From Zygnema cylindricum (Eukaryota > Streptophyta > Zygnematophyceae > Zygnematales > Zygnemataceae): a stretch of DNA of 64,000 nucleotides. The DNA lies in contig JBBHKE010002029.1 in NCBI GenBank assembly GCA_037447655.1, positions 126,001 to 190,000 on the forward strand. The letters run 5' to 3'. Below, piece after piece: positions 23,512-35,345 of the stretch. Both the position numbers and the translations under genes were made by a program. Positions within the stretch are counted from its first letter, which is position 1, and each line of letters starts with the position of its first letter. The notes beneath the pieces are model-generated. The model was not told where the DNA came from and made no database searches. It saw only the letters and a program-made list of their open reading frames with translations.

Positions 23512-26500
23512 CTAGTCAATCTTTAATTTCAGACCACACTTCTCCTTCCAAAAACTTAACTTAGGGGAAGGCACAGGTTTGGTCATCATATCTGCTACCA
23601 TCTCACTATCTAGTCTGTACTCTAAACTGATTATTTTGTTTTCTACTTTTTCTCTAACAAAGCTGAGTCTGAAGTCCATGTGTTTGGCTTTAAAATGATG
23701 TTTAAGATTGGCAGAAATAGCGATTGCTGCCTGATTATCACAAAATATTTTCTGCACACCACTCTTAAGGTGACCAAGCTCACCAAGCAAAGACTTGACC
23801 CACATCAATTCTTTTACAGCAGAGCAAGAGGCCATATACTCAGCCTCCATGGTGGACTGAGCAATAACCTTTTGCTGTTTGCTACTCCAACAGCAAGCCC
23901 CATCACCCACATATAATACATATCCAGAAGTGCATCTCCTCATCGGAGCATCACCATAACTGGCATCACTCCAAGTAGTGATGTCAGTATTCTCCCCACC
24001 CAAATGCAACCATAGATCTCTAGTTCCTACCAAGTATCTAAGGACTCTCTTAGCTGCCTCCCAATCCTTCTTAGTGGGAGCATTTAGACTTCTACTCAGC
24101 ACTCCTATAGCTGCAGCTAAATCCGGCCGGGTACAATTCATAAAATAGATTAGACTTCCCACTACTTGCCTGTAAGGAATAGTCTGCATGAACTTCTGTT
24201 CATCAGGAGATAATTCCTCGTCTAAGACTATGACTCCTTCTTCCTCACTCCCCTCACTTCCATTCTTCAACTCCATTGGAGTTGTACAACTATTAGCTTT
24301 ATCTATTTGAAATTTTTCAAGCATGTTCCCTATTGCTTCCTTTTGAGTCAATCTTATAATTTTCCTTTTTCGGTCTCTCTCTAGTTAAATTCCCAAAATA
24401 TATTTTGCTTCCCCCATATCCTTCATTTCAAATCTCCCCTTAAGATCGGTTTTCAGTTTATTAATTTTTTCCATTGATTTACTTAAAATAAACAAATCAT
24501 CAACATAAATTGCAATAAATATATAACCTTCCTCATCTTCGAAAAAATAGATTAAGTGATCTGAGCTGATCCGAATATATCCTAGACCGGTAAGAAACTC
24601 ATCAAGCTTCTTATTCCACTGTCGAGGCGCCTGTTTCAATCCATAAAGAGATTTAATCAGCCGGCATACCTTACTCTCCTCTCCTTCTTCCACAAACCCT
24701 TCGGGTTGTCGCATGAAGATCTCCTCTTCCAATTCTCCATGCAAAAAGGTTGTTTTGATGTCCATCTGGTGCACTTCCATGTCTTCCGCCGCTGCTAAAC
24801 TGAGAAGTATGCGGACGGAGGGAAATCTGACCACCGGGGCAAAGGTTTCCTCGTAGTCAATTCCTTCCTTTTGTGTAAATCCCTTTGCCACTAATCTGGC
24901 CTTGTAGCGCTCGATTGTGTTATCTGGGTTCAGTTTTAGTTTGAAAACCCACTTACAACCGATTGGTTTTCGGTTAGGTGGACAGTCCACCAGCTCCCAA
25001 GTATCGGCTGCCATGATTGAAGCCATCTCCTCATTGATGGCTGTCTTCCACCGGTTTCTTTCTGGACAAGTCATCGCCTCTCCATAAGTTTGAGGTTCAT
25101 CTTGATGAGATAGTTAAGTTACCTTGTAATTAACCTGTTTTTCTTGCAGTCTTTTGCTACTTCTCCTCCCACCCTCAAAATTTGAGGCCGGAATAGATGG
25201 TTCTCGTGGATTCTTTTGAACAAACTCGGCTTCTCCCCTATCCATTGATTCCGAATCAATTTCCACCATGTCTTCCGCTTCGAGTAGAGTTGTCACTGGA
25301 GTTTCCACAGCCGAGTCCTTTTCAGTCTGATTTGTTCTTGCAAGAATGTCATCTTCTCTAAAACCTGGATAGTTAGGAAGCTCAAAGTCATCGGAATTTT
25401 CTGACTCAAATCTGATTTTTACTGACTTCGTATATTTGAAGGGATCTACAGACTTTCCTTCATCCATAACTACTAGATGCTTTACTAAGATTATATCTTC
25501 CCTTTTTAGATCATAAACTCTATATCCTTTAACATCTTCATCATATCCTAATAAGTATCCTGGTTTTCCTTTAGGATCTAGCTTCCAATTGGACCGATCA
25601 GTATCTAGACTGAACACTTAACGGCCGAAAACCTTTAAGTGAGATATGTCTGGTTTCCGGCCTGTCCATCTCTCATAAGGTGTTTGATCTTTTATAGCTG
25701 AAGTAAGAACTCTATTCTTGAGGTTATTAGCACAGTTCATTGCTTCTGCCCAAAACCTTTTCCCTATCTTTTTATCTGACAACATACTTCTAGCACTATC
25801 ACTTAGTGTTCTATTTAACCTTTCAGCTACCTCATTCTGTTCAGGATTTTCTGGAACTGTCTTTTGGTGTTGAACCCCATCTTCCCTCAGAAAATCCTCA
25901 AACTGGTTAGAAGTATACTCTCCACCATTGTCACTCCTTACTCTCTTGATTGGAGTTTCATGGAGTTTTTCGCTCCATGCTATATATTGTCTAAAACAAT
26001 CCTCAGCTTCGGACTTGTTTTTCAAAAAAAATACCCGGGAATACCGAGACCAATCATCAGTTATAGTCATCATAAATCTCTTCCCCCCCGGTGAGGGCAC
26101 TTTAGCCGGTCCCCAAATATCTGTGTGTACTAGACCTAGAATTTTTTCTCCCTTATAGGTGGCTGACTTAGGAAAGGGTAATCTGTGTGCTTTACCTTGA
26201 GCACATCCACTACAATCACTTATATCATCACTCTCACTGAACTGAATCCCTTCCACCACTCCCATCTTTTTCATCTCTCTTAACTTATCTAGATTGACAT
26301 GCCCAAGCCTCTTATGCCACATCATAATATCATGAACACCCGCATAATAAAGTTTCTTCTTTTCATTACTTAAGATCAGCCTAAACATCCCATGGCTACC
26401 TTTCTCAGCAATGAAATAGACATCATCCTCAAAACTAGCAGTAAAGACTCCTTCCCTAGTGCTAGTAAAAAAACCCTTATCATCTAATACTGATGTAGAG

Positions 26501-27870
26501 ATAAGATTTTTGTTCAGCTCCGGAATAAACAATACATCGGAGAATGTTAATATGGATGTCTTTCCTTCTACTAACACTTTTAGATCTACCGATCATACAA
26601 GAGTAGTGGTGACTATCCTCCCATCCCCGTACTCTATCTCTACGGTGGGAATCTTTCTTATCTTAGTGAACAGGTGTCTATCCTTACACATGTGCATGGA
26701 GGCACCTGAATCTACAATCCAGCCTGCTTCACCTTTCAATCCACCGTAAGCACATTTCTGCCTTTGTGGAATTTTGACCTCATTTTTCGCCTCCAACTCC
26801 TCATCCAAAATGAGCTCATCGTCCTCGTCCTCGGATTCAGCCTCAAGTACCTGTGTGACAAGGGCCTTTTTCTTTCCTCTCGGGGTACCACCGGTCTGCC
26901 CCTCCTTTAACCGAAGCTCGGTTAGCTTAGTGCACTCTGCCATATAGTGCCCCGGTTTCTTACAAAAATGACATAGTCCTTTGGGAGCCCTTGGTTCGAA
27001 CTCATCGGCCTGTTTTTTCTGCTCCCTACCCCCATAGTTTCCGACCGGTTTTTGGGAATCCCTGTTCCTCCAATCAGTCGCTGTTGCCAAGGCTTGGCCA
27101 CTCTTTCCTCCCCTTCGGATCTCAATTGTATTCTCTTGAACGAGAATCATTCCTACCACTGAGTTCCATATCCACCTTGAGTCAGGCAAGTCCTGCACAC
27201 GGTAAACTATGTTCACGAACTCATCAGGTAACTTCATCAGTAAACAGTTAACCTTTTCTTTTTCACTAAAATCTTTTCCCGCACTCAGTAGCTCCATGAA
27301 GAGTGTAGCAAGCTCATTGCAAAAATCGAACATATTTCCCCCTTTGTATACATACTCCTTAACTTTCTGATCAGCCAGCTGTTGTTGCTGAATTGTACCA
27401 CTTCGATACATCTCTATAAGAGCCATCCAAAGATCGGATGCCCTTTCTACCTGCAAATGAGGACATGCAAGTCCTTGAGTGAGATGGCGTAGGATGAAGT
27501 GCTTTGCCGCCATATTGTTGAAGTCTCAGGTTTCAGTATCATTCTCCTCGTTCCTCGGAATAGGTGACATGAATGCTAAACCAGTTGCTATTGGTGTGGT
27601 CGCCTCCTTCTCCTTTCCTTTGTCCACCACCTCTCCTTCCTTTGTTTCCTCCGTTGAAGGTGAATCCTCTTTCCTGGTGAATCTGCTTCCTCCAAACCCT
27701 GGAGGAATTCCAAGACTTGATGGACGCCCCAATCGTCCACTCACTATCCCCCAAAACCTTTTTTCGCATAGAGCTCCTATCATCATACTTTCCCAGTATA
27801 TCAAGCCAGTTCTATTAAAGATTGGTACACTAGAGGGTGGGCCCATAACCTGTAACTCTGAGACCTCCAT
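23512..27870 (-). pseudogene. Family A gag-pol: one frame, five stop codons
   Basis: From ATG 27870 to the stop near 23510 all coding blocks share one frame (about 1450 codons), with no frameshift seen. Premature stops lie near 27525, 26590, 25619, 25113 and 24383. Domains in order: gag with CCHC (CHFCKKPGHYMAEC, near 26960), protease (WIVDSGASMHMC), GAG-pre-integrase (WHKRLGHVNLDK), integrase (HTDIWGPAKVPS, RSDNGGEY, VAERLNRTL), reverse transcriptase (FLHGELEEEIFMRQPEG, YVDDLFILS) and RNase H (TWSDASYGDAPMRR, CDNQAAIAISANLKH). It is the best reference copy of family A here. Stops without frameshifts suggest moderate age. Confidence 0.92.
27836..27850 (-). promoter_or_regulatory. Primer-binding site of the minus-strand A element, exact half tRNA-iMet match
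   Basis: The plus strand reads GGTGGGCCCATAACC, which from memory is identical to the anticodon arm of plant initiator tRNA-Met (anticodon CAT included). The element-sense site is therefore its exact 15-base complement, directly abutting the LTR end (..AGAGTTACA). Priming would need a tRNA cleaved just past the anticodon. Confidence 0.78.
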
Positions 27871-28896
27871 AAGTCCTCAGAGTGGACAGCTTCCAAGAAG
27901 CCTCTAGGATAATCCTGACCCCTTTGTGTTTAAGCAAAAATAACTGCCACCTTGGCAGACAAAAACTCTGACCAACTTCACCCTTGTGAAGGCAAGACTC
28001 CCCTGAGTCGATAGCAAAAAGAATCTCTGAATTTGCTCCCTTGAGCAGTAAGTTATGGAGGGTCAAAGTTGACCTTTTGTACAGAAGCTCTCTGGGAGAG
28101 AGGGTCCTATCTTCTAATTTTTCTAAGTCCTATCTCCCTCACAAACTCTATCTACTGATGTACGGAAACTAATCAGAATTGAGTTCCGTACGCAAAAGTA
28201 CAGCTGTCGGTGTACTTTATGTACGGACATTGTACGACATGGCCAAAATGTCGACACATGTCAAATCCGGATTCGGTGTCATAATCTCTGGAGATTCCAC
28301 AATCCAACGGAATTTCGCCACGTATCATCCGATGCGGCGATGGCCACAAACCGCCGAAATCTTCCTCGGCGATCTCGGCGCTAATCTCGGCCGTCCGATT
28401 AAAGTCGGCTTTAATCGAAGCCGTAATAAATACATGCGCGGTATTTGTTTCATTTACGAAACAAATGCGCGGTACTGATTTATGTCCGTACTGTAAGTCG
28501 TACATTTATATTTTACTGGATCTATGTATCCCGTAATTCATTTCAGTTAAATGGTTTATCGCACGCATGACCATTTAAATAAATATCAAACTATATGCTA
28601 CGTAACACTACTGCTACACTTAACGGCTAAGGCTACCGGCTATTTCCTGTCTGCCGGCCGGTAGGTACATGGATCAAATCCTGCCGCCGGCACATACCTT
28701 TTTAATAAATAAACCCTAACATAAAATTCCCGTAAACCTCGAATAGCCAAGGTAGCCATGGCTCTAGCTTCCTCTCCAATTTCTCAGTGACTGCGACAAG
28801 TTTGAGAGTTGGAGAGAGAAGTTAGAGATAGACTGCCTCGACTTCTATATTTTTTTTCAGACCTAGAAAATACTAATAAAACCATTAGTTTCTACA
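27851..28896 (-). repeat. Family A LTR copy L2 (complete)
   Basis: 1046 bases. In element sense it starts TGTAGAAACTAATGG at 28896 and ends ..TCTCAGAGTTACA at 27851. The gag ATG is 20 bases before its end. It differs from L1 and L3 at many positions (for example TGGCCAAAATGTCG versus AAACCTAAATGTCG in the middle), so it is not their sister copy. Confidence 0.88.
28617..28695 (+). other. tRNA-like segment inside the family A LTR (representative copy)
   Basis: CTTAACGGCTAAGGCTACC resembles a pol III A box and GGATCAAATCC (28671) a B box, about 40 bases apart. GC-rich complementary ends (TGCCGGCCGG..CCGCCGGCA) surround the second part. It lies antisense to the element. Comparable segments occur in all A and C LTRs here: near 3640-3720, 4535-4612, 9862-9942, 12290-12360, 14000-14080, 23212-23300, 29629-29706 and 33545-33630. 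No full cloverleaf was established, so it is not called as a tRNA gene. Confidence 0.45.
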
Positions 28897-29912
28897 TGGA
28901 CAGCTTCCAAGAAGCCTGTAGGATAATCCTGACCCCTTTGTGTTTAAGCAAAAATAACTGCCACCCTGGCAGACAAAACTCTGACCACCTTCTCCCTTGT
29001 GAAGAAAAGACTCCCCTGAGTCGATAGCAAAAAGAATCTCTGAATTTGCTCTCCTGAGCAATAAGTTATGGAGGGTCAAAGTTGACCTTTTGTACAGAAG
29101 CTCTCTGGGAGAGAGGGTCCTATCTCCTGATTTTTCTAGGTCCTATCTCTCTCACACACTCTATCTACTGATGTACGGAACCAATCAGAATTGAGTTCCG
29201 TACGCAAAATTACAGCTGCCGGTGTACTTTATGTACAGACATTGTACGACAAAACCTAAATGTCGACACATGTCATATCCGGATTCGATGCCATAATCTC
29301 CGGGGATTCCACGATCCAACGAAATTTCGCCACGCGTCATCCGATGTGGCGATGGCCACAAACCGCCGAAAACTTCCTCCGCGATCTCGGCGCTAATTGC
29401 GGCCGTCCGATTAGAATCTAATTTAATCGTAGCCGTAATAAATACATGTGCGGTATTTGTTTCATTTACGAAACAAATGCGCGGTATTGATTTATAGTCC
29501 GTACCGTAATCCGTACTTTATATATTACTCGATCTATGTATCCCGTAATCTATTATAGTTAAATGAATAATCGTACGTATACATATTTAAATTACTATCA
29601 AACTACATACCACGTATCATGACTCCTAGACTTAACGGCTAAGGCTACCGGCTATTTCCTGTCTGTCGGCCGGTAGGTACAAGGATCAATTCATGCCGCC
29701 GGCACATACCTTTTAAATAAATAAACCCGAACTAATATAAATTTCCGGTAAACCTCAGGATAGCCTAGGTAGCCATGGCTTTAGCTTCCTCTCCAATTTC
29801 TCAGTGACTGCGACAAGTTTGAGAGTTAGAGAGAGAAGTTAGAGATAGACTGCCTCGGCCTCTATATTTCTTTTCAGACCTAGAAAATACTTAAAAACCA
29901 TTAGTTTCTACA
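28897..29912 (-). repeat. Family A LTR copy L3, abutting L2
   Basis: 1016 bases. In element sense it starts TGTAGAAACTAATGG at 29912, next to target duplication GTTGA, and breaks off at ..GAAGCTGTCCA, where L2 begins with no spacer. The last ~30 LTR bases are missing. It is close to L1, its presumed original partner. Confidence 0.87.
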
Positions 29913-31556
29913 GTTGAGACGAGGTCTGTTCAAAGGCCTTTGTGGAATGGACGGTGGCTGAGACGGAGACAATTGGGGTTTTGAGAAAAATGTGTCTATC
30001 TACTAGGCAGCCTTTTGGAGGTCTCGAAGGAGGAGTTTTTGAGCTAGAAGATGGGGAACGTATGTGAGGAGGTGAGTAGGTGGGGACGTCATATTTGTAG
30101 GGTAAAACACGCGAGTTTGGGGACCCACGGACGGCTGCAGCGGGAGAAAGGGATGACGAAAGAGAGGAGGCGTGAGGTGGTGATGGGGGAGGAGTGGAGA
30201 GTCTGAGAGAAAAGTGTAATCTTTGGTCGGGTTGTAGTTGCACCACAACCTCCACATTGGAAGTTCACGCCACCGAGACAAAGGTAGAATGCCCAGTGGA
30301 AACAGCTGCCAAGTTACCCAATAGATTTGCACCGAACCCCTCTTCGTATGGCACTGTTGTCCCCCCCCCTTCCCACTGAAGGGGAGATTCCGGTCTAGGT
30401 CCCGGGTGAGTCCTCGAGGCTTGTGTTGCAAGAGGAGTAACTTGACCCTGAGGTTGTCCTCCCGCAAAGGAACCTTTTCTACGAGGGGGATCAATCTATC
30501 CACTAAGGATCCCTCGTGCTCTCTGTGTAGCCTCCCGGATGAGGATCAATTCATGTTCCATTGCCTTCTTTCGTTCCACTTAAAGAGCCTCCCAGTCTTT
30601 GGTGACAGGTCCGGCCTCCACCGTAGCCTTACTCTGAGACCGCAGGATATCAACTAGCTTTTGTGTGCTGCTCACCACACCCGAGAGATCCGCAATCCCC
30701 AAGCCCTGTAGTTCGTGGTCTGAGGTCTCGAACGCCACAACCATTCGGACGGTTGGACAATTAGCACTGATGGAGACAAGGAGCTCGGAGAGATTGAGGA
30801 GGAAGGGAAGAACGGTTCTTCTTTAGGTCGAGGAGCAAATCTGTCTTTGTTATCTCGATGATCGAATCGGTGCACTCTCTTCGGCTTTGTTAGCCCCCGC
30901 TTACTAGTTCCTTCCCCAGCCCGGGCCCGTAAGGTTGCTCTGCCCTTAGACGGTCCACTGGTTGCAATGTTCTGAGATTGGGGAGGATGTCGGTGCGGAG
31001 TTGATGGTATCCCCTGTTGTTCCCGGACAGAGGTTAAAGAGCCACACTTTGATGAACTGCTCAATATTTCCACTACACCTTCCACTGGGCGTACGATCTT
31101 GGATCGGTTTGACCTGGCTACCCGCTGCACCAACTCATTTTTAACCTTCAACTCATGGAGATTGTGAAAGCCTAAGATTTCTTTGCGACCTGGCCGGTTA
31201 GGATCTGCCAAAATTTTGGGATCCATATACATCTCCATTATCGAAGCCTTAGATCTCGTATGGCGTCCTACTTCAAGAGGGTGACCCAAGACCGCTTCCT
31301 TATGTGCCAAGCCTTTCCTACGTGATTTAGGGGATAATGTCGCTCTCTCCAACTTCTCCGCGTCCTTAGATCTGGTAGCCTTAGACAAAGTTGGGAAATT
31401 CTCGTGAGAAAAGACAGGTGGAGGTGGAGTAGAAGGTTGCCTCATTGGCTGCTTTGGAGGAGTCTCAACTATAACATCCTCAGGCATCATTCCCTGAAGA
31501 AACTGCTTTATGTTTAAAGTTGAGGCAAAAGGAACTAATGCCTCGAGCACCTGCAT
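29913..31556 (-). pseudogene. Unidentified Pro/Ser-rich coding region, upstream part
   Basis: A minus-strand frame of 294 codons starts MQVLEALVPFASTLN at 31556 and ends at 30672. It is rich in Pro, Ser, Arg and Lys (TPPPPVFSHENFPTLSKA, then several basic stretches) and is probably disordered. Further open minus-strand stretches run on to 29913, in shifted frames (for example SPSSSSKTPPSRPPKG near 30050). The region ends at the A insertion, and joining across the GTTGA duplication leads into the segment at 16682. I do not recognise any domain. It could be a host gene with introns or the first ORF of an unclassified element. Confidence 0.4.
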
Positions 31557-32937
31557 CTCTTCCTCCTATGCTACTCCTTCTTGCCTCTCCTACTATTCCG
31601 GTCTGACATCCGAAAGATCCCTATCCTAAACTTCTCCTCCTCCCATAGCTGACCGAAAGAGAGGAGCTAAATCCCTTTATTTAAAGTACTGTGCCCTAAA
31701 CACCTATCCTATTTAACCTAAAGAGACAGGTTGCATATTCAATACTGTGTTGATCCGCCGAAAGCCCACTAAAAGCTACACTCCTAAATATTATCCAAAG
31801 GATGGAAAGGTAATGCGAGTCGTCCAATCCAACCCACAAGAACTCCGGACAGAAAAAAAGGACGACCACAAAAGTGCGCAAATAACTCCCACGCAGAAAT
31901 ATACAAACAATAAATATCGACTCTTTTAGATTAAACAATATCACCTTGCCCCAGAAAATAGAAATTAAGATAGAAGTCAATGAAAATGGTGAAGCAAGCT
32001 CACATACCACGGAGTACAAGGAAGAGAAAACTTAGAGAATAAACCTCTCCAAATTACCCTGAAGACTGATATGATTCTCCCTCAACCCCCGGTTCTGCCG
32101 TTCGGATCCGACCAGACTCTTCTAAGTTTCAAAAAGCGAAAGTCCAAACCCCCCAAAGAGAGGATAGTGCCAACCACCCACCCAAGCTACGATTTCCACA
32201 AAAGACAATCCAAAACAAAGATGGCAATGGAGTCCACAACACAATGCAACAGTTCTCCTACAAAAAGATTTATTATATTCTCTAGGGGTTTTCTCAAGAG
32301 ACATTACCGAAAAAGCAACTTGTCTCTTTCGGCCCTAAGTGCCTTATTCCAATAAAGTTTGTCCTTTGCAAGTGCCAAAGTCAAAGCAATACAAGAATCC
32401 AATCAGCGGCCAGAGATTGTTATCGTACGGATAAAAGACAAAACAGGATGTATTACACTTAGGGCAAAAAGTTAGGCAACTAGCTCCGGCTGGATTAGAA
32501 GCCAAATGTCCTTATATGATACACTCATGAGCCACAAAGTCCTGAATTGACGTGAAACGCCTAACTTTGACCCAAAGTAATAAATGCTCATCCCGTCTGG
32601 TGGACCTGAACTAACAACCTATTGACAGCCAACAACAAAATCTACACGTCTATCCTAAAAGTTACTCGGCGTTCCACAATGTACCCCCCACAAGGAAAGA
32701 TGGAAACAGGTCGCATCTAACAGCATGGAAATATTTGAAGCGAAATAACTCCGTCGTCTAACCTCCGTTAAGCAGGAAATAAAGTGCGTTCCGCTCAATT
32801 TGGTAAATAGAAGGATTTTGTCCGGCAAGGTGCACTCATTCCTCCGTACTTTGAGAACCGTACCGGTTCAAAAGGGCTGGGAAATCCTTAGCAATCTAAA
32901 AGTGTGTCGGAAACGCACACGTGCCTGACATGTTCGA
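31557..32937. other. No gene recognised
   Basis: About 1.4 kb between the unidentified coding region and the truncated C4 element. Short open stretches occur on both strands (for example 31696-32019, minus) but none has recognisable motifs or supporting codon structure. The boundary with C4 at 32938 is abrupt. Confidence 0.5.
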
Positions 32938-33292
32938 GAAGTAAGCAACAAAAGGTGGTTGCTCAGTCTATTATAGAGATTGAGTATATGGCCGCTTGTT
33001 CTGCTATGAAAGAACTGATGTGGGTCAAGTCCTTGTTGGAAGAATTGGGGTATATGAAAGAGGGAGTGCATGAAGTATTTTGTGATAATCAAGCTGCCAT
33101 TGCAATTTTAGCTAATCCAAAACATCATTTCAAGGCTAAGCAAATGGACATAAGATTGAGTTTTGTGAGAGAAAAAGTTGAGAGAAAGACTGTGAATCTT
33201 GTATATACATCTGGTGAGGAAATGGTGGCTGATATGATTAAAAAACGAGTGCATTTTCCCAAATTAAAATATTGCAAAGAAAAATGTGACTA
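32938..33292 (+). pseudogene. Family C4 RNase H end, 5' truncated
   Basis: Only the C-terminal RNase H segment remains: SKQQKVVAQS, then MKELMWVKSLLEELGY and CDNQAAIAILANPKHHF. It is open to TGA at 33290-33292. Everything upstream of SKQQ is missing. A purine tract (AAAATAAGGGGAG) leads into the LTR at 33331. Confidence 0.87.
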
Positions 33293-33330
33293 AAACTGAA
33301 GTTAAAGTTAGACTAGAAAAATAAGGGGAG

Positions 33331-34384
33331 TGTTGAAATTACTAGATTTATAGAGTATTTTCTAGGTCTAAATATATCAGTATAAAAAGGAAAAGAAAAG
33401 GGCGGCCTGCCTCCACCTCCTCTCTCTAGCCACCATACTTGTTGTAGTCACCGAAGGATACAGATAGTGGTTGAACCATGGCTACCTTAGTTCAACAGAT
33501 AGTTGTTTTTTAGTAGGTTACTAAAATGATACTTGCCAGACCTAGGATTTGATCCATGTACGTGTCGTCCATCAAGTTGGCCAGTAGCGGTCAGCTTTAT
33601 CCTATTTGTCTAGGACAAATGCTACAGGGTTTGATAGATATTTATGTATTTAGGAATGAACTAATTCATTTAACAGAAACTATATATGACATACATAGAT
33701 ACAATTTTTGTAAAGTACTGAGTACGGTACGTTTTCCAAACGGATACCGCGCATTTTGTTTCGACAACGAAGCAAATATCGCGCAAGTATTTATAACGGC
33801 TGAGATTTCATTTTGGTTCTTATCGAATGGCGCACATCATCGCCAAAATTTCGGAGTGGTCACTTTGGCTTTTTGTGACAGGGCATGACCTGGCGCCACG
33901 TGGAGAGATCACATTTGGTCGCAGGAATTCCGAGGAACCTACGAACGAGTAAAAAGAGGGCACACGTTCACGTAATAGCCTTGTCGTACATTGGTCGTAC
34001 AAAAGGTACACCGACAGTAGTACTTTTTGGTACGGTACAATAATATGATTGGTCCGTACTTCAGTAGATAGGAGTTATTAGAGAGAATTAAGACTTAGTG
34101 TTTTTGAAAATAGAGTCACCTCTCCCCTTGGAGGTTTGTATAAAATAGGCATCTTTGCCACCCCATAACTTATCGGCTGGTTGGCCGTTTTCATTGATTC
34201 TTTTTGCTACAGACTTAGGGGAGTCCATGTTGCACAGGGGTGCAGTCAGACTATCTGATTGCCCTCTTGGGCAACAGTTTTTGTGGCTTGAAGTGGGTTA
34301 GTTAGAAGCTATCTAGAGGCTTCTTGAATTTTTGTAGTCCAATGGAGGACACATTTGTAGTCCAATGGAGGACATAGAATTGTA
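33331..34384 (+). repeat. Family C4 3' LTR
   Basis: A full-length C LTR of 1054 bases, starting TGTTGAAATTACTAG and ending AGAATTGTA. Near its end a 23-base unit (TTTGTAGTCCAATGGAGGAC..) is duplicated in tandem at 34333-34378, which also duplicates the LTR-borne gag ATG region. It shares GATTGGTCCGTAC-TCAGTAGATAG with family A LTRs. Confidence 0.85.
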
Positions 34385-34831
34385 GCGGAGGTGAGTTCAC
34401 CAATATAGAATCAGTTAATTCGCTACACATGGACGATAGACACGTGCGTCGATGAAAAATAAAATTTTTCACACGCCCCCAAAAGTCACGTGCCTTTGGA
34501 CAAGGTGACCGTAAAATCTTTGCTTAAAAAAAATACGGTTTTTTCCTGAAAGTCAGCAGGGTGAAAGAGATCTCTGAGGTACATTGACGTGGTACACTTG
34601 CGAAGTACACGTATATAATACGCAAGTACGGATGTCCATTCGAAAATGGTTGATTTCCAAATCTTTGACGATTTTAGAGATTTCATCGTCAACTTACGTG
34701 GAACCACTCAAATCAAAACACGTTTTTAAAAGCTCACTTACAGACGACACGCAATGTAACTGAGGCCTTTGTAATATAGAAATTTTGTTGTCCGTACTAT
34801 TACAAAGAACTCTTGATGTAACCATACCCTA
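34385..34831. other. No gene seen
   Basis: AT-rich flank between the C4 LTR and the inverted repeat. No open frame with recognisable motifs and no clear repeat. Confidence 0.5.
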
Positions 34832-35345
34832 AGGGTGACGTTCCATCAGGCGAAAAATGGCGTAGTTTACAGAAATCCGCGACCCTATGTACCAAATTGT
34901 ATCGCCTATTTTGTTTTTATACAAAAAATAACATCACAGAGAATCTTGCATATACTCTCGGAAGGTCTTGGAGGTAATACTGGCCGTCGGATGTTCATTT
35001 GCGAAGAGTTTGCTTCATTTTTTTTCTGTAACTTTCCACCTTCCTCAAGGAGGTGCTTCAACCCACCTCGAGGAAGTGGGTTGGCAAATACAGAAAAAAA
35101 AAATCGTGACACGATGGACGATTAAGCTACGTGTCATGATGGAAAACCAACGAAAATTCTTTAGATTTACACATGACACGCGGTTTCCAAAATACAACCG
35201 AAAATATAAACGAATTTTCGTAACATTCCCCCTTCACGCTATTTTCGCTAACTTTTGTTGGTCACACTATTTCTCTCAAAGGACTTTTGTTATGTTCGAA
35301 AACTGAAACCCAAAAATATGAGTTGGCATACAAACTTGCGCAGAA
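34832..35345 (+). repeat. Left copy of a ~500-bp inverted repeat
   Basis: It begins AGGGTGACGTTCCATCAGGC and ends around ATGAGTTGGCATAC. The reverse complement of 50170-50661 aligns along its whole length at roughly 70% identity by eye. Shared landmarks in order are CCATCAG-CGAAAA, TTTACAGAAATCCG, TATTTTGTTTTTATAC, CAGAGAATCTT, GGAGGTAA and GGTCACACTATTT versus CGTCACACTATTT. TA precedes it (34830-34831). A short interior stem-prone region lies at about 35019-35092. Confidence 0.72.

Larger units (their letters stand above)
16683..29912 (-). mobile_element. Family A element with nested B insertion and an extra LTR
   Basis: The outer boundaries are set by a perfect 5-base duplication, GTTGA, at 16678-16682 and 29913-29917. 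In element sense (right to left) the order is: LTR copy L3 (29912-28897, lacking its last ~30 bases), complete LTR copy L2 (28896-27851), primer-binding site, gag-pol (27870-23512), and 3' LTR L1 (23498-16683). L1 is interrupted by the B element. By eye L1 and L3 resemble each other more than either resembles L2, so L1 and L3 look like the original pair and L2 plus some internal sequence like material from another copy. Confidence 0.83.

Noticed and set aside
28617-28695. Functional tRNA gene
   Set aside because: A- and B-box-like motifs are present, but no complete cloverleaf or credible anticodon arm could be assigned, and the segment is part of every LTR copy.
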